Notes: a model not told the origin generated them from the letters alone. Shown: positions 52,264-61,921, counted from the stretch's first letter. The stretch is 64,000 nucleotides of DNA from Anaerolineales bacterium (GCA_030583905.1 CP129481.1:2572136-2636135), one strand, 5' to 3'. Numbers and translations: made by a program.

Positions 52264-53043
52264 ATGGACGTCCTCACCAGCACAGCCAATCCGCTTGTCA
52301 AACAGGCGCGCGCCCTGCGCCAGAAAAAAGCCCGCACCGAAAGCGGCACCTTCCTCGTTGAGGGAATCCACCATGTCGGCGAGGTCATCGAAGCCGGTTG
52401 GGATGTGGATGTCATCCTGTACGCCCCTGATTTACTAACCAGCGAATTTGCGCAAGATCTGCTGGCGCGCGCCTCGCGCCTCGGATTTAAACTCCAGCCT
52501 GTCTCTCCCCATGTCATGGAATCGCTCGCTGACAAGGATAATCCGCAGGGCATCCTTGCGGTGGTGCGTCAGAAACAATGGACGTTCGATGATCTGAAAT
52601 CCCCCAAGCGGGTCGTGGCGCTGGTCTCCCCTCAGGACCCGGGTAACGTCGGCACCATTCTGCGCACGATGGATGCGGTCGATGTCGATGCGCTCTTCCT
52701 GCTCGATGGCGGCGTGGAACTGTATCATCCCACCGTCGTCCGCGCCAGCATGGGGGCGTTATTCTGGAAGCCGGTGGTGCAGGCGTCGTTCAACGAGTTC
52801 GTAGATTGGGCGCACAGGGATAATCTGCAACTTATCGCCACCTCCGCCAAAGCGGACAAGGACTATCGCAAACTTGACCCGCGATCACCGTGGGCGCTGG
52901 TGCTCGGCAACGAGCAAAAAGGGCTCTCCGCTGAACAATCATCTGCTTGTGACATGACCATTTCCCTGCCCATGCAGGGACGTGTCAGCTCGCTCAACCT
53001 GTCCGTGGCGGCAGGGGTGTTGTTATATCAGTTGACGGGGTAG
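52264..53043 (+). CDS. TrmH/SpoU family RNA 2'-O-methyltransferase
   Basis: A 259-aa SPOUT enzyme. The N-terminal substrate-binding part starts NPLVKQARALR-K and contains FLVEGIHHV. The trefoil-knot motifs are PGNVGTILRT, LVLGNEQKGL and SLNLSVAAGVLLY. It methylates ribose in rRNA or tRNA; the target is not deducible. Leaderless by promoter position. Confidence 0.93.
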   Translation: MDVLTSTANPLVKQARALRQKKARTESGTFLVEGIHHVGEVIEAGWDVDVILYAPDLLTSEFAQDLLARASRLGFKLQPVSPHVMESLADKDNPQGILAVVRQKQWTFDDLKSPKRVVALVSPQDPGNVGTILRTMDAVDVDALFLLDGGVELYHPTVVRASMGALFWKPVVQASFNEFVDWAHRDNLQLIATSAKADKDYRKLDPRSPWALVLGNEQKGLSAEQSSACDMTISLPMQGRVSSLNLSVAAGVLLYQLTG

Positions 53044-53158
53044 AGGGATGTGCGGTCTATTTATGAAGCCTGATCCAAAGCCATGATTCCTGGCGGTTAT
53101 AGCAAGATATTTATCCGTTCCTCAATCCGCCTGCATGCCAGAATTCAGGATTGCGATG

Positions 53159-53926
53159 CTATGATGCATCAGCCGACTTGAACAACGCCACCTTTATGGC
53201 ATCGCGCGGGTCGTATTTTACGATCACCCGTTTCCCTGCGGAGTATTTCGCCAGCGACCCGTCTGCGATCATTGCCTGTGTTTCCGCCTGATAAGGGCTG
53301 CCCAGCTTTGGGGTGACTTCAAGCTTCAGGCGTATCACCTTCGTCCCCTCAAACTGGTGCGCAAGACCAAGATCTTCTGTCTCGATAATAACGGCGGGAG
53401 CCTCCACGCCCGTTCTAAATAGCGCTTGATTTTCCTTGTCCAACCGTTCAAAAGCGGCGCGGCGTTCGTTCCATGCATTTGCAGCAAGCACCTTTTCGCG
53501 GTCTTCATCAAAATATTCAAAGACCATATCGGACGGATTGTTCGAGTCGTATGTGACCCAGATCTTGCGCCCGACAATATCCATACGCTGCATGTTGATG
53601 TAGGTATAGTTGTGTTCCTGAATCCAATCCTGAAAGGTCGTCCGAAACGGCGAATGACCTTCACGCTGGACATCCACCTCGAAGATCAGTTTTCTCTCAT
53701 TGCTGGCTGTGCCGGGCGGACGGAGCGTGAACATGTTCCTTCGGGTTGAAACGATCACCGCAGGCGCTGTCACGCCGCGTTTGCGCAGGGCGTTCTTGTG
53801 AGCCGCTCTCCGGTCGCGAATACGTCCGTCAATGACGCTGCTGATCACCCACCAGCTTATTGCGAGAACAATCGGACAACCCGCGCACGCCACTTGCAGC
53901 CAGTTTAAGTTTTGCAAAAAATCCAT
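53159..53926 (-). CDS. Hypothetical membrane-anchored protein with duplicated domain
   Basis: The start MDFLQN follows GGGAGAATGCA. The 255-aa protein has one N-terminal helix (~8-32) and two related ~75-residue segments: GVTAPAVIVSTRR...KLIFEVDVQ...KIWVTYDSNNP and GVEAPAVIIETED...LKLEVTP...RVIVKYDPRD. Each ends in K/R-x-x-V-x-Y-D, like DUF3592-type beta domains. Soluble part location depends on helix orientation. Function unknown. Confidence 0.75.
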   Translation of the reverse strand: MDFLQNLNWLQVACAGCPIVLAISWWVISSVIDGRIRDRRAAHKNALRKRGVTAPAVIVSTRRNMFTLRPPGTASNERKLIFEVDVQREGHSPFRTTFQDWIQEHNYTYINMQRMDIVGRKIWVTYDSNNPSDMVFEYFDEDREKVLAANAWNERRAAFERLDKENQALFRTGVEAPAVIIETEDLGLAHQFEGTKVIRLKLEVTPKLGSPYQAETQAMIADGSLAKYSAGKRVIVKYDPRDAIKVALFKSADAS

Positions 53927-53955
53927 TGCATTCTCCCGATATTTTTTAACGAAAA

Positions 53956-53982
53956 ACCCCGTCACCGGAACGATGACGGGGT
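53956..53982 (-). terminator. Terminator downstream of the SCP2 gene
   Basis: A 9-bp stem ACCCCGTCA/TGACGGGGT with a 9-nt loop and TTTTTCG on the minus strand, just past the SCP2 stop. Ends the fad operon. Confidence 0.85.
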
Positions 53983-53998
53983 GAATTTTACACGAAAC

Positions 53999-54325
53999 TT
54001 ATTTGATCTTGAACATTTGAGTTAACTTCATTGCCAGGTTCAAGTCACCTGCAAGTTTCAGCTTGCCTTCCATGAAGGCTTTCATGCCGTCGATCTCACC
54101 GGTGAATATCTTGACGTAATCACTGGAGTCGGCAGTAAGGGTCATTTTGGGCGTAGCGTGTTCGCCCTTCTCAACAGCGACCTTGCCGTCTTTGATGACC
54201 GCATACCAGTCACCTGCTTCTTCGCCGGTGAACTTGAACTGAATGACAGCATCCAACCCTGCGGCTTTTTCAGGGATGAATGCGCCAGGCATTTTGGACA
54301 TGAGGGTTTCGATTGTGAGAGCCAT
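53999..54325 (-). CDS. SCP2 sterol-carrier-like lipid-binding protein
   Basis: A 108-aa single SCP2 domain (IQFKFTGEEAGDWYAVIKDG, PKMTLTADSSDYVKIFTGE, GDLNLAMKL). SCP2 proteins bind acyl-CoA or other lipids. As the last gene of the beta-oxidation operon it may deliver acyl chains. Terminator follows. Confidence 0.93.
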   Translation of the reverse strand: MALTIETLMSKMPGAFIPEKAAGLDAVIQFKFTGEEAGDWYAVIKDGKVAVEKGEHATPKMTLTADSSDYVKIFTGEIDGMKAFMEGKLKLAGDLNLAMKLTQMFKIK

Positions 54326-54366
54326 TTTATTTTCCTTTTCTATTTTCAGACCTGACAGGTTTTGAA

Positions 54367-55551
54367 TTATTGTAAATTTTCAAAGATCGCCGCCGCACCC
54401 ATGCCGCCGCCGATGCACATGGTGACCATGCCATACTTCGACTTGCGCCGTCCCATTTCGTAGATGAGTTGGGTGGTGAGTTTGGAGCCCGTGCAGCCAA
54501 GCGGATGCCCGAGCGCGATCGCGCCGCCGTTGACGTTGATTTTATCAGCATCCAATTCCAGTTGCTGAATGACCGCCAGCGACTGCGCCGCAAAGGCTTC
54601 GTTCAGCTCGAACAGGTCAATATCCTTTGCGGATAATCCAGCCAGTTTCAACGCTTTGGGGATCGCCGCAACGGGACCGATACCCATCAATTCAGGCGGG
54701 ACGCCTCCGACCGCGTAGGAGACGAATCTCACCAGTGGTTTGAGTCCCAGCTCGTGAGCCTTCTCCGCGGACATGACCATCACCGCCGAAGCGCCATCGG
54801 ACATCTGGGACGAATTGCCAGCGGTGACGGATCCGCCGTCCTTGAACGCAGGCTTGAGTTTGGCAAGCCCTTCCAAAGTCGAGTCGCCGCGCGGACCTTC
54901 ATCCCGCTTGACGGTGAAATTCTTTTGGACGGTTTTGCCGTCGGCATATTCGGTCAGTTCGACGTCAATGGGTAAAAGCTCGGGGTCGAAGATTCCGCTC
55001 TCTACGGCATGAGCAGCCTTCTGGTTGGAGCGAAGCGCGAATTCATCCTGCTGTTCGCGGGTGATGCCATACTTCGCGGCTACGTTCTCGGCGGTCAATC
55101 CCATGTTGGTGTAGTAATGCGGAAGTTCCTGCGCGAATTGCGGATTGGGCGAAAACTTGTAGCCCATCATCGGCACCATTGACATGGACTCGACGCCGCC
55201 GCCAATGCCGATTTCAATTTGTCCCGCCTGAATGGCGTTGGCGATGTGCGCAATGGATTGCACGCCCGACGAGCAATAACGGTTGATGGTTTCGGCAGGG
55301 ACGGTATCGGGAAGACCCGCGCGGATGGAAATGGTACGCGCGAAGTTCATACCCTGCTCGCCTTCGGGGAAGGCGCAACCCAAGACCACATCTTCAATTT
55401 GGGCGGGGTCGAGATTCGGCGTACGGTTGAGCAATTCTTTGATCACCGCCGCGCCCATTTCGTCGGGACGAACCGTGGCAAGTCCGCCGCGCTTGGCTTT
55501 GCCAACAGGGGTGCGGACAGCGCTAACGATAACGGCTTCTTTTGTTGTCAT
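54367..55551 (-). CDS. fadA: Acetyl-CoA acyltransferase (thiolase)
   Basis: FadA performs the thiolytic step of beta-oxidation. The 394-aa product has the nucleophile Cys in [15 protein letters not shown], the His in GHPLGCTG and the second Cys in [10 protein letters not shown]. The start MTTKEAVIV has a perfect AAAGGAG site; the open upstream part lies in a hairpin. Order fadN-like then fadA matches the B. subtilis fadNA arrangement. Confidence 0.95.
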   Translation of the reverse strand: MTTKEAVIVSAVRTPVGKAKRGGLATVRPDEMGAAVIKELLNRTPNLDPAQIEDVVLGCAFPEGEQGMNFARTISIRAGLPDTVPAETINRYCSSGVQSIAHIANAIQAGQIEIGIGGGVESMSMVPMMGYKFSPNPQFAQELPHYYTNMGLTAENVAAKYGITREQQDEFALRSNQKAAHAVESGIFDPELLPIDVELTEYADGKTVQKNFTVKRDEGPRGDSTLEGLAKLKPAFKDGGSVTAGNSSQMSDGASAVMVMSAEKAHELGLKPLVRFVSYAVGGVPPELMGIGPVAAIPKALKLAGLSAKDIDLFELNEAFAAQSLAVIQQLELDADKINVNGGAIALGHPLGCTGSKLTTQLIYEMGRRKSKYGMVTMCIGGGMGAAAIFENLQ

Positions 55552-55566
55552 AATTAAGTCTCCTTT

Positions 55567-55601
55567 GGAAAGTGGAAAGTAGAAACTGCACACCACTTTC
55601 C
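55567..55601. other. Hairpin in the gap between fadN-like gene and fadA
   Basis: GGAAAGTGG and CCACTTTCC pair across 17 nt. It lies 16 nt upstream of the fadA start and could affect mRNA processing or relative expression. Confidence 0.4.
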
Positions 55602-55613
55602 ACACACCACTTT

Positions 55614-57995
55614 CTAGTTTCGCAACGGTTTCCCTGTCTGCAAAAGTGACCACATTCTCGCCTGCGTCTTTTCTTCACCGCACAGCGACAGGAACGCTTC
55701 TCTTTCCAAATCCAAAATATATTGTTCGCTCACCCACGTCGGCTTGGACAGTTCGCCTCCCGCAATGACGTGTGCCAGCTTGGATGCAATATGCGCGTCA
55801 TATTCGGTGATGTAGTGACCTTCCTTGAATGCCCATGCGCCGATCTTCATCGCGCCGAGCATGTCACGCCCTGCGGCGTAGATCAACTCAGGCGCGGGCG
55901 GACGATATCCAGACGCAACCATGTGCAGCACTTCTTTCTTCGCTTCGGTGAGGAGATGGTCACGATTGGTGACAATGCGGTCTTGCGGACCGAGAATGCC
56001 CATGCCACGCGCTTCCTCGGCAGAGGTCGCAACCTTTGCCTGACCGATTTGCAGGAACGCCTTTTGGATGAATGGGAACGGTTCAACACTTTCCACTTTC
56101 ATCGCAGTGTTGATGATGCGGCGCATATATTCCTTCGTCCCCGCACCCGCAGGGATGACGCCCGCACCGAGTTCGACCAACCCAATATACGTCTCAGCCG
56201 CGGCGACCACACGCGAGCCGTGCATGGTGATCTCACAGCCGCCGCCGAAAGCATAACCGACTGGCGCGATCACCACAGGCTTGGGCGAGTAACGCATCCG
56301 CATGTTCAAGCCTTGCAAACGTTTGATGGCTCCATCGAGCGTATCCCACATGCCTTGCTGCGCGGCGACCACCACCATGAACAGGTTCGCGCCTGCGCTG
56401 AAATGCTCGCCTTCATTGCCGACCACCAGCCCGTCAAAATCGATGTCGAGCCTGTCCAGCGCTTCGGATGCAATCGCAAAGATATCATCATCGAGCGCGT
56501 TCATCTTGGTATGGAATTCCACCAAGCCCACGCCGTCGCCAATGTCAAACAACGTCGCGCCCGCGTTCTTGCTCACTTCCTTCTTCGTGCCGCGCAAATC
56601 CTTCAGGAACACAAATCCTGAAGGCTGTTTGAACTTCACATACTTGCCCTTGGCAACGTCATATGCGCCGATCTTGTTATCGCCCTTGTATTGATAGAAG
56701 GTCTCACAACCGTTCTTCAACATCTCGTCCACCCACTTGGCGGCGGGGTAACCTTCCGCTTTCATGCGCTTGACGGTTTCTTTCACGCCGAGCATGTCCC
56801 AAATCTCGAACGCGCCCGCTTCGTGCATAAAGCCCCAGCGGATTGCATCATCGATCGGTTTGGCGGTATCCGCTACTTCGGGGATGATGGATGAGACGTA
56901 TTGGAAACTTTGATATGTGAGCGCCTGAACGAGTTTGGCAGCCTTATCGTCCGCCTCTAGCATGACCTTGAGCCTGTCTCCCAACCCCTCGACATCCTTC
57001 GCCGCCTTGACCGAGTCGAAGCGCGGCTTGCTCGCAGGGACATGCTCCAGTGTGTTCAAATCCAGCGACCAGAATTCCTTCTTGCCTTCTGCATTGCGGA
57101 CTTCCTTATAAAAGCCGACTTTCGTCTTGTTGCCGAGCCACTTGCGCTCCAACAGAGTGTCCATCAATTTCTTCGGCTTTTCGGCAGCGAGATATTTCTG
57201 CCCAAGTTTGTCATGCGGGATCAAGGGCGCAAGATTCGCCCCCACATGATGCCACACGTCCACACCGACCAGATCGATCAGTCTGAACGTGGCTGTTTTT
57301 GGGCGACCCATCAAAGGTCCAGTCAGAGCGTCCACTTCATCCACGGTGTATTCGTTGTTGAGGATGAAATCCATTGCAAACGCGCCTGTGCCGAACGCCA
57401 CGCGGTTACCGATAAAGTTGGGCGTGTCTTTGCACAATACAATGCCCTTGCCCAAGCGATATTCACCGAAGTGGGAAATGAACTCAACGACTTCCTTCGA
57501 GGTGTCGGGCGTGGGGATGATCTCCAGCAGTTTCAAATAGCGTGGCGGATTGAAGAAGTGTGTGCCAAGGAAATGCTTCTTGAATTCCTTCGAGCGACCT
57601 TCTGCAATGGATGCAACAGGAATGCCCGACGTGTTCGTCGAAACAATCGCATTCGGTTTGCGGACTTCGTCAATGCGCGCCATCAAATCCTGCTTGATCT
57701 TCAGGTTCTCGATGATGGCTTCGCAGATCCAATCCGCTTCAGCGACGGCGCCAAAATCATCTTCGAGATTGCCAAGCGTGACGAGTGTTTCCAATTCCTT
57801 CGCCATCAAGTTGGCAGGGCGGGCTTTGAGACAGCGATCCCAGCCTTCTTTGACGATCTTATTTTTATCGGGCGAATCCTTTGCAACGATATCGAGCAAA
57901 GTGACAGGCACGCCGATATTCGCCAAATGTGCCGCGATCGCCGCGCCCATCGTCCCCGACCCGATGACGACTGCTTTGTGGATGTTATATTTCAT
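55614..57995 (-). CDS. 3-hydroxyacyl-CoA dehydrogenase/enoyl-CoA hydratase (FadN-like)
   Basis: The 793-aa bifunctional enzyme carries the dehydrogenase part first: NAD motif IGSGTMGAAIAAHLA at residues 12-26, then LGTHFFNPPRYLKLLEIIPT with the catalytic His. Two HAD C-terminal domains follow, then a crotonase-like domain from about residue 500 (SAGANLFMV, GYAFGGGCEITMHG). This order is that of FadN, not E. coli FadB. A GAGGT site precedes the ATG, 3 nt past the acyl-CoA dehydrogenase stop. Confidence 0.94.
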   Translation of the reverse strand: MKYNIHKAVVIGSGTMGAAIAAHLANIGVPVTLLDIVAKDSPDKNKIVKEGWDRCLKARPANLMAKELETLVTLGNLEDDFGAVAEADWICEAIIENLKIKQDLMARIDEVRKPNAIVSTNTSGIPVASIAEGRSKEFKKHFLGTHFFNPPRYLKLLEIIPTPDTSKEVVEFISHFGEYRLGKGIVLCKDTPNFIGNRVAFGTGAFAMDFILNNEYTVDEVDALTGPLMGRPKTATFRLIDLVGVDVWHHVGANLAPLIPHDKLGQKYLAAEKPKKLMDTLLERKWLGNKTKVGFYKEVRNAEGKKEFWSLDLNTLEHVPASKPRFDSVKAAKDVEGLGDRLKVMLEADDKAAKLVQALTYQSFQYVSSIIPEVADTAKPIDDAIRWGFMHEAGAFEIWDMLGVKETVKRMKAEGYPAAKWVDEMLKNGCETFYQYKGDNKIGAYDVAKGKYVKFKQPSGFVFLKDLRGTKKEVSKNAGATLFDIGDGVGLVEFHTKMNALDDDIFAIASEALDRLDIDFDGLVVGNEGEHFSAGANLFMVVVAAQQGMWDTLDGAIKRLQGLNMRMRYSPKPVVIAPVGYAFGGGCEITMHGSRVVAAAETYIGLVELGAGVIPAGAGTKEYMRRIINTAMKVESVEPFPFIQKAFLQIGQAKVATSAEEARGMGILGPQDRIVTNRDHLLTEAKKEVLHMVASGYRPPAPELIYAAGRDMLGAMKIGAWAFKEGHYITEYDAHIASKLAHVIAGGELSKPTWVSEQYILDLEREAFLSLCGEEKTQARMWSLLQTGKPLRN

Positions 57996-57997
57996 GG

Positions 57998-59257
57998 TTA
58001 CCTCAACTCACTTCCACTATATCCCAAAATCTGCCGCGCCACCACGAGACGATTGATCTGTCCCGTGCCTTCATAAATATCGGTGATCTTCGCATCGCGG
58101 AACCATTTCTCGAGCAGGAATTCACGGCTGTAGCCAATGGGTCCAAGAATCTCCACAGCTTTCTGGGTGATCTTCGTACAAACGTCGCCCGCCTTGACCT
58201 TGCTCATCGAAGACTCGAGCGCGTTCGGCTTCTTGTTGTCCGCCATCCAGACCGCCTTCAAAACCATCAACCACGCAGACTTGAGCATGATCTCCATGTC
58301 GATCACTTCGCGTTCGACGCTGGTTAACTTCTGGCGCGGAAGCCCGTAACGGATCTCGACGCCGTTCTCTTTCAGTTTCTCTTTCAGGAATTCGAGCGCG
58401 GCTCGTGCCACGCCGAGACCTGATGCCGCCACGAGGGGTCTTGTCGCATCGAAGGTTGCCATCGCGCCCTTGAACCCCGTAGTGGTCTTTTCCACGGTGG
58501 GACTGCCGAGAAGATTCTCGAACGGCACGCGCGCATCGACAAGCGAAATGGAAGCCGTGTCACTGGCGCGGATGCCGAGTTTATGCTCCAGTTTGGTGAT
58601 CTTCACGCCGGGCGTGCCTGCCTCGACGACAAAAGCCCGCATGCCTGCGCGTCCGGCAGACGGATCGATGCTCGCCCACACTACGATGAAGCCCTTTCCG
58701 AGCTTTTCGTATTCGGTAAAGGATTTGTCGCCCGCCGTGACGAAGATCTTCTCGCCGTTGATGACCCACTCGTTGGTCTTTTCATCCAACACCGCCCGCG
58801 CGCGGATCGCGGACGTATCCGAGCCTGCGCCGGGTTCGGTCATGCACATGGCGGCAAAAGTTGGTTTCTCTTCATTGAAACGCGCAAGGAATTTTGCTTT
58901 CTGTTCGGGCGTGCCAGCTGCCTGCACCGCCGCCGCGCCAAGTCCGCCGCCAGGCGTGACGAGGTAGTAGCCTACGTCGCCCCATGCGAGCATTTCAATT
59001 TGTACGGCAAGTTTCTGGTAGCCGATCGGCGGACGCTTCTCTGCACCTTCCTTCGGCTTTTCTTCAACGGGGGCGAGTCCGCCCGCGCCGCCCATCGAAC
59101 GCATGGCAGTGTGCATGAATTCGATGTAATCCCACGGAATGGAATGTTCGTTCTCGTCCATCTCGCGCGAGGTGGAACGCATCATGTTTTCTGCAACGGT
59201 TTGCAGCATGTTTTGCATGTTCACAAGAGGTTTGGGGGCTTCAAATTCAATGGTCAT
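57998..59257 (-). CDS. Acyl-CoA dehydrogenase with intact catalytic Glu
   Basis: A 419-aa FAD enzyme for the first step of beta-oxidation. It shows CMTEPGAGSDTSAI (FAD/substrate segment), and the C-terminal ILGPIGYSREFLLEKWFRDA then D-I-Y-E-G-T-G-Q, where Glu is the expected base. AAGGAG precedes the ATG. Its operon partner at 59333 lacks that Glu. Confidence 0.94.
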   Translation of the reverse strand: MTIEFEAPKPLVNMQNMLQTVAENMMRSTSREMDENEHSIPWDYIEFMHTAMRSMGGAGGLAPVEEKPKEGAEKRPPIGYQKLAVQIEMLAWGDVGYYLVTPGGGLGAAAVQAAGTPEQKAKFLARFNEEKPTFAAMCMTEPGAGSDTSAIRARAVLDEKTNEWVINGEKIFVTAGDKSFTEYEKLGKGFIVVWASIDPSAGRAGMRAFVVEAGTPGVKITKLEHKLGIRASDTASISLVDARVPFENLLGSPTVEKTTTGFKGAMATFDATRPLVAASGLGVARAALEFLKEKLKENGVEIRYGLPRQKLTSVEREVIDMEIMLKSAWLMVLKAVWMADNKKPNALESSMSKVKAGDVCTKITQKAVEILGPIGYSREFLLEKWFRDAKITDIYEGTGQINRLVVARQILGYSGSELR

Positions 59258-59280
59258 GAGTTATCTCCTTGGCATCTTTT

Positions 59281-59320
59281 CTTTCTTCTTTCATTACGCA
59301 ACAAAGATGAAAGAAGAAAG
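59281..59320. repeat. Perfect 14-bp inverted repeat between two acyl-CoA dehydrogenase genes
   Basis: CTTTCTTCTTTCAT (59281-59294) and ATGAAAGAAGAAAG (59307-59320) around 12 nt. Low GC, no U tract, so more likely an mRNA processing or regulatory hairpin than a terminator. Confidence 0.55.
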
Positions 59321-59332
59321 AGGAAAGAATCG

Positions 59333-60421
59333 CTAGACAATTGCCGTTCCCAACAACATCGGAAAACCGCGCCCGTTGCGCATGAGCAGTTCGACTGGAT
59401 TTTCGCGGATGTAACCGTGTCCGCCATAGATCTGCACACCGCGGTCGGTGACCATCATCGCCATGTCGGCGGCGCCGGTGAAAGCGAGATAAGCAGCAGT
59501 ATGAGCATCTTCCTTGCCGTTATCGAGCTTCCATGCGGCTTCCCATGTCAGCAGGCGAATGGCTTCGATCTCGGTCGCCATCTCCGCCAGCATGAATGCG
59601 ACGGCTTGCTTCTGCGCGATCTTCACGCCAAAGGCTTCGCGTTCTTTTGCATAGTTCTTTGCATATTCAAAGGACGAGCGCGCAACGCCCACCGCAGCCG
59701 CAGCGGAGGCAACGCGCATTGCAGACAGGATCAACTCAAAGTCATGACCTGAAGCGCCGCCGAGTCGTTCGGCGGTTACATTCTCCATTTTGATTCGATA
59801 CATCGGCAGGGCGTTGAGTCCCATCGCCTTTTCACGTTCTTCCGAGATGGATAATCCCGCCGCTTCTTTCTTGACGATGAAGCCTTGCGTGCCCCCATCG
59901 AGATTGGCGTACACGATGAGCGCTTCGGCATCTTTGGCGAACGGCACAAAGGCTTTCTCACCGTTCAAAATGAAAGAGCTGCCTTCGGCTTTGGCTGTGG
60001 TCTTGAGTGCGGTCGGGTCGAAATCGAACGCATATTCGACCAAAGCCGCCGTGTAGGGAGCCCACTCGCCTTCGATGATCTTCGGGAGATATTCCTGTTT
60101 TTGCTCTTCACTGCCGCCAAGCAAAACCGGTGTGGCGAACAAAGACGGCGTCATGACCGCCAGCGTCCCCGCCAGATCGCCATATGCCATCTCTTCGACA
60201 GCCAGTACGCCCGTGACCGCGCTGCGCTCGCCAAAGCCGCCATAGGTTTCGGGGACGGATGCTTGCAGCAAGCCCAATTCCCAGCCTTTACTGACGAGTT
60301 TCTTCGGCAACTCACGGTTTTCTTCGGCATCATGCGCGGCAGGGCGCAGGTCGTTCTCCGCATACTTCCCCACCGCATCGATTAACATTTGTTGTTCTTC
60401 ATTGGGTTCGAACGAATACAT
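59333..60421 (-). CDS. Acyl-CoA dehydrogenase paralogue lacking the catalytic Glu
   Basis: The start MYSFEPNEEQQ has AAGGAGAG. The 362-aa product is shorter at the C-terminus than standard acyl-CoA dehydrogenases. The last motif reads YGGHGYIRENPVELLMRNGR and then M-L-L-G-T-A-I-V-stop, so Leu stands where the Glu of I-Y-E-G-T is expected and the chain ends. No Glu is evident at the alternative helix-G position either (SAMRVASAAAAVG). It may be a structural partner of the neighbour in a heteromer. Confidence 0.9.
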   Translation of the reverse strand: MYSFEPNEEQQMLIDAVGKYAENDLRPAAHDAEENRELPKKLVSKGWELGLLQASVPETYGGFGERSAVTGVLAVEEMAYGDLAGTLAVMTPSLFATPVLLGGSEEQKQEYLPKIIEGEWAPYTAALVEYAFDFDPTALKTTAKAEGSSFILNGEKAFVPFAKDAEALIVYANLDGGTQGFIVKKEAAGLSISEEREKAMGLNALPMYRIKMENVTAERLGGASGHDFELILSAMRVASAAAAVGVARSSFEYAKNYAKEREAFGVKIAQKQAVAFMLAEMATEIEAIRLLTWEAAWKLDNGKEDAHTAAYLAFTGAADMAMMVTDRGVQIYGGHGYIRENPVELLMRNGRGFPMLLGTAIV

Positions 60422-60481
60422 GTGTCTCTCCTTCATTTTGGACGATGGATAACAATCGCAGTCAACGATTCATCGCCTGAT

Positions 60482-61042
60482 TTACTTCAACAAACCTTTC
60501 AACATCAGGTCGGCGTACTCATCCGCCACCTGCTCGATGGGTTTGCCGCCGTCAGGACGATACCAGGTAAGCGTCCAGTTCATGACGCCCATCAATGCGC
60601 GCACCGCCATGCCTGTATCCTTGCAATCGAAGATCTTGTCGCGCACACCTTCATTAAGCACATCCCGCCATAGCGCCTCAAACTTATCGCGGTGAGGAAC
60701 ATGGCGGGCATGGGATTTTTTATCGAGCGAGCGGTGCTCGAATAAAAGGACGGCGGTCAGGTCGGCATGATCGGCAAGGGCGGACAAATATCCGCGGATC
60801 ATTTGCCTGAGCTTTTGGTCGGCGGGAACGGGCTGGGACGAAATGGCGGCGATATGGTCAGTCAGCAAGCCGAGGGCGCGGTCAAGAAGCGCAAGCAGAA
60901 TCTCCTGCTTGGATGCGACATGGTGATAGAGGCTTGCCTTTTGCAGGTTGACCGCTTCCGCGATATCGGACATGGAAGCGCCGTGGAACCCCTTTTGGCG
61001 GATCACTTGCGCGGCGGCGTCGAGGATGTCATCTCTGGTCAC
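60482..61042 (-). CDS. TetR/AcrR family regulator of the fad operon
   Basis: A 186-aa repressor-type protein starting with GTG. The N-terminal HTH is canonical (DAAAQVIRQKGFHGASMSDI, then YHHVASKQEILLALL). The C-terminal ligand domain is of TetR_C type. It is the first gene ahead of the beta-oxidation genes on the same strand, with a palindromic operator 13 nt upstream, so auto- and operon-repression relieved by acyl-CoA is likely (inference from FadR-type TetR regulators). Confidence 0.92.
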   Translation of the reverse strand: MTRDDILDAAAQVIRQKGFHGASMSDIAEAVNLQKASLYHHVASKQEILLALLDRALGLLTDHIAAISSQPVPADQKLRQMIRGYLSALADHADLTAVLLFEHRSLDKKSHARHVPHRDKFEALWRDVLNEGVRDKIFDCKDTGMAVRALMGVMNWTLTWYRPDGGKPIEQVADEYADLMLKGLLK

Positions 61043-61054
61043 AGACTCTCCTTC

Positions 61055-61070
61055 CCTACCGAACGGTAGG
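61055..61070. promoter_or_regulatory. TetR-type operator
   Basis: CCTACCGAACGGTAGG is a perfect 16-bp palindrome (7-bp arms, AA|TT-type centre) right upstream of the tetR start; a GTAGG half repeats just after it. Confidence 0.8.
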
Positions 61071-61183
61071 TAGGGACAGTGTACCCTCGCAGTTTTGAAG
61101 AGTCAAGAGGAAAGTGGGAACTTTTTTGTCAGCCTTGCGTCATTAATGTATCGTACTCGTTATTTATGGAACAAGAGGTTCAC

Positions 61184-61921
61184 ATGAAACACAAAATCTT
61201 AATACAGTCTGTCTTAATCCTTGCCATGCTGTTCGCCGCCATCGGCTTTACCGACAGCGCGTCCGCCGCCTACACCTGCGGAACCAGCTACACGATCCAG
61301 AAGGGTGACACGCTCAGCGCCATTGCGCGGGCGTGTGGCACGACCACATCCGCGCTGAAACTCGCCAACCCGGGTCTCGGTCAGTACATCTACGCCGGTC
61401 AGGTTTTGATGCTCCCCGGCGCGTTCTGGGACAACGGGAACGGCTACGCCACCTACATCGTGGCGCGCGGTGACACCCTGAAAGCGCTTGCCGCCCGCTT
61501 TGGCACGACCATGGATGTGCTTGCCTCGCTGAACGGGATCGCCAACTACAACCTGATCTATGAAGGTCAGCGCCTCACCGTCCCCAGCGGAAGCGGGGTG
61601 CCGGTTCCTCCTCCGCCTTCCGGCGGCACCACCTACACCGTGCAGAAAGGCGACACCTTGCGCAAGATCGCGGATCGCCTCGGCGTGACGGTCAGCGATA
61701 TCCTGAAAGTCAACCCGCAGATCACCAATGCGAACGTGATCTACGTCGGACAGGTCATCAACCTGCCAGCCGCCGCATCCTACTACACTGTGCAGAAAGG
61801 CGACACGATGAGAAAGATCGCCACCCGCTTCGGCACGACGCTGGACGCGCTCAAAGCGCTCAACCCGCAGATCAAGGACATCAACAAGATCTATGTCGGT
61901 CAATCCATCCGGGTTCGGTAA
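61184..61921 (+). CDS. Secreted protein with four LysM domains
   Basis: The start MKHKIL follows AGAGG. The 245-aa product has a signal peptide (~1-28, SASA) and four LysM repeats at about 36-78, 91-134, 150-192 and 199-245, each with the Y-T/I-V-x-x-G-D-T-L/M pattern; a Pro-rich linker splits 2 and 3. It should bind peptidoglycan or other GlcNAc polymers without a catalytic domain. Confidence 0.92.
   Translation: MKHKILIQSVLILAMLFAAIGFTDSASAAYTCGTSYTIQKGDTLSAIARACGTTTSALKLANPGLGQYIYAGQVLMLPGAFWDNGNGYATYIVARGDTLKALAARFGTTMDVLASLNGIANYNLIYEGQRLTVPSGSGVPVPPPPSGGTTYTVQKGDTLRKIADRLGVTVSDILKVNPQITNANVIYVGQVINLPAAASYYTVQKGDTMRKIATRFGTTLDALKALNPQIKDINKIYVGQSIRVR

Noticed and set aside
57042..58076. 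344-codon plus-strand frame over the fadN-like gene
   Set aside because: Antisense shadow.
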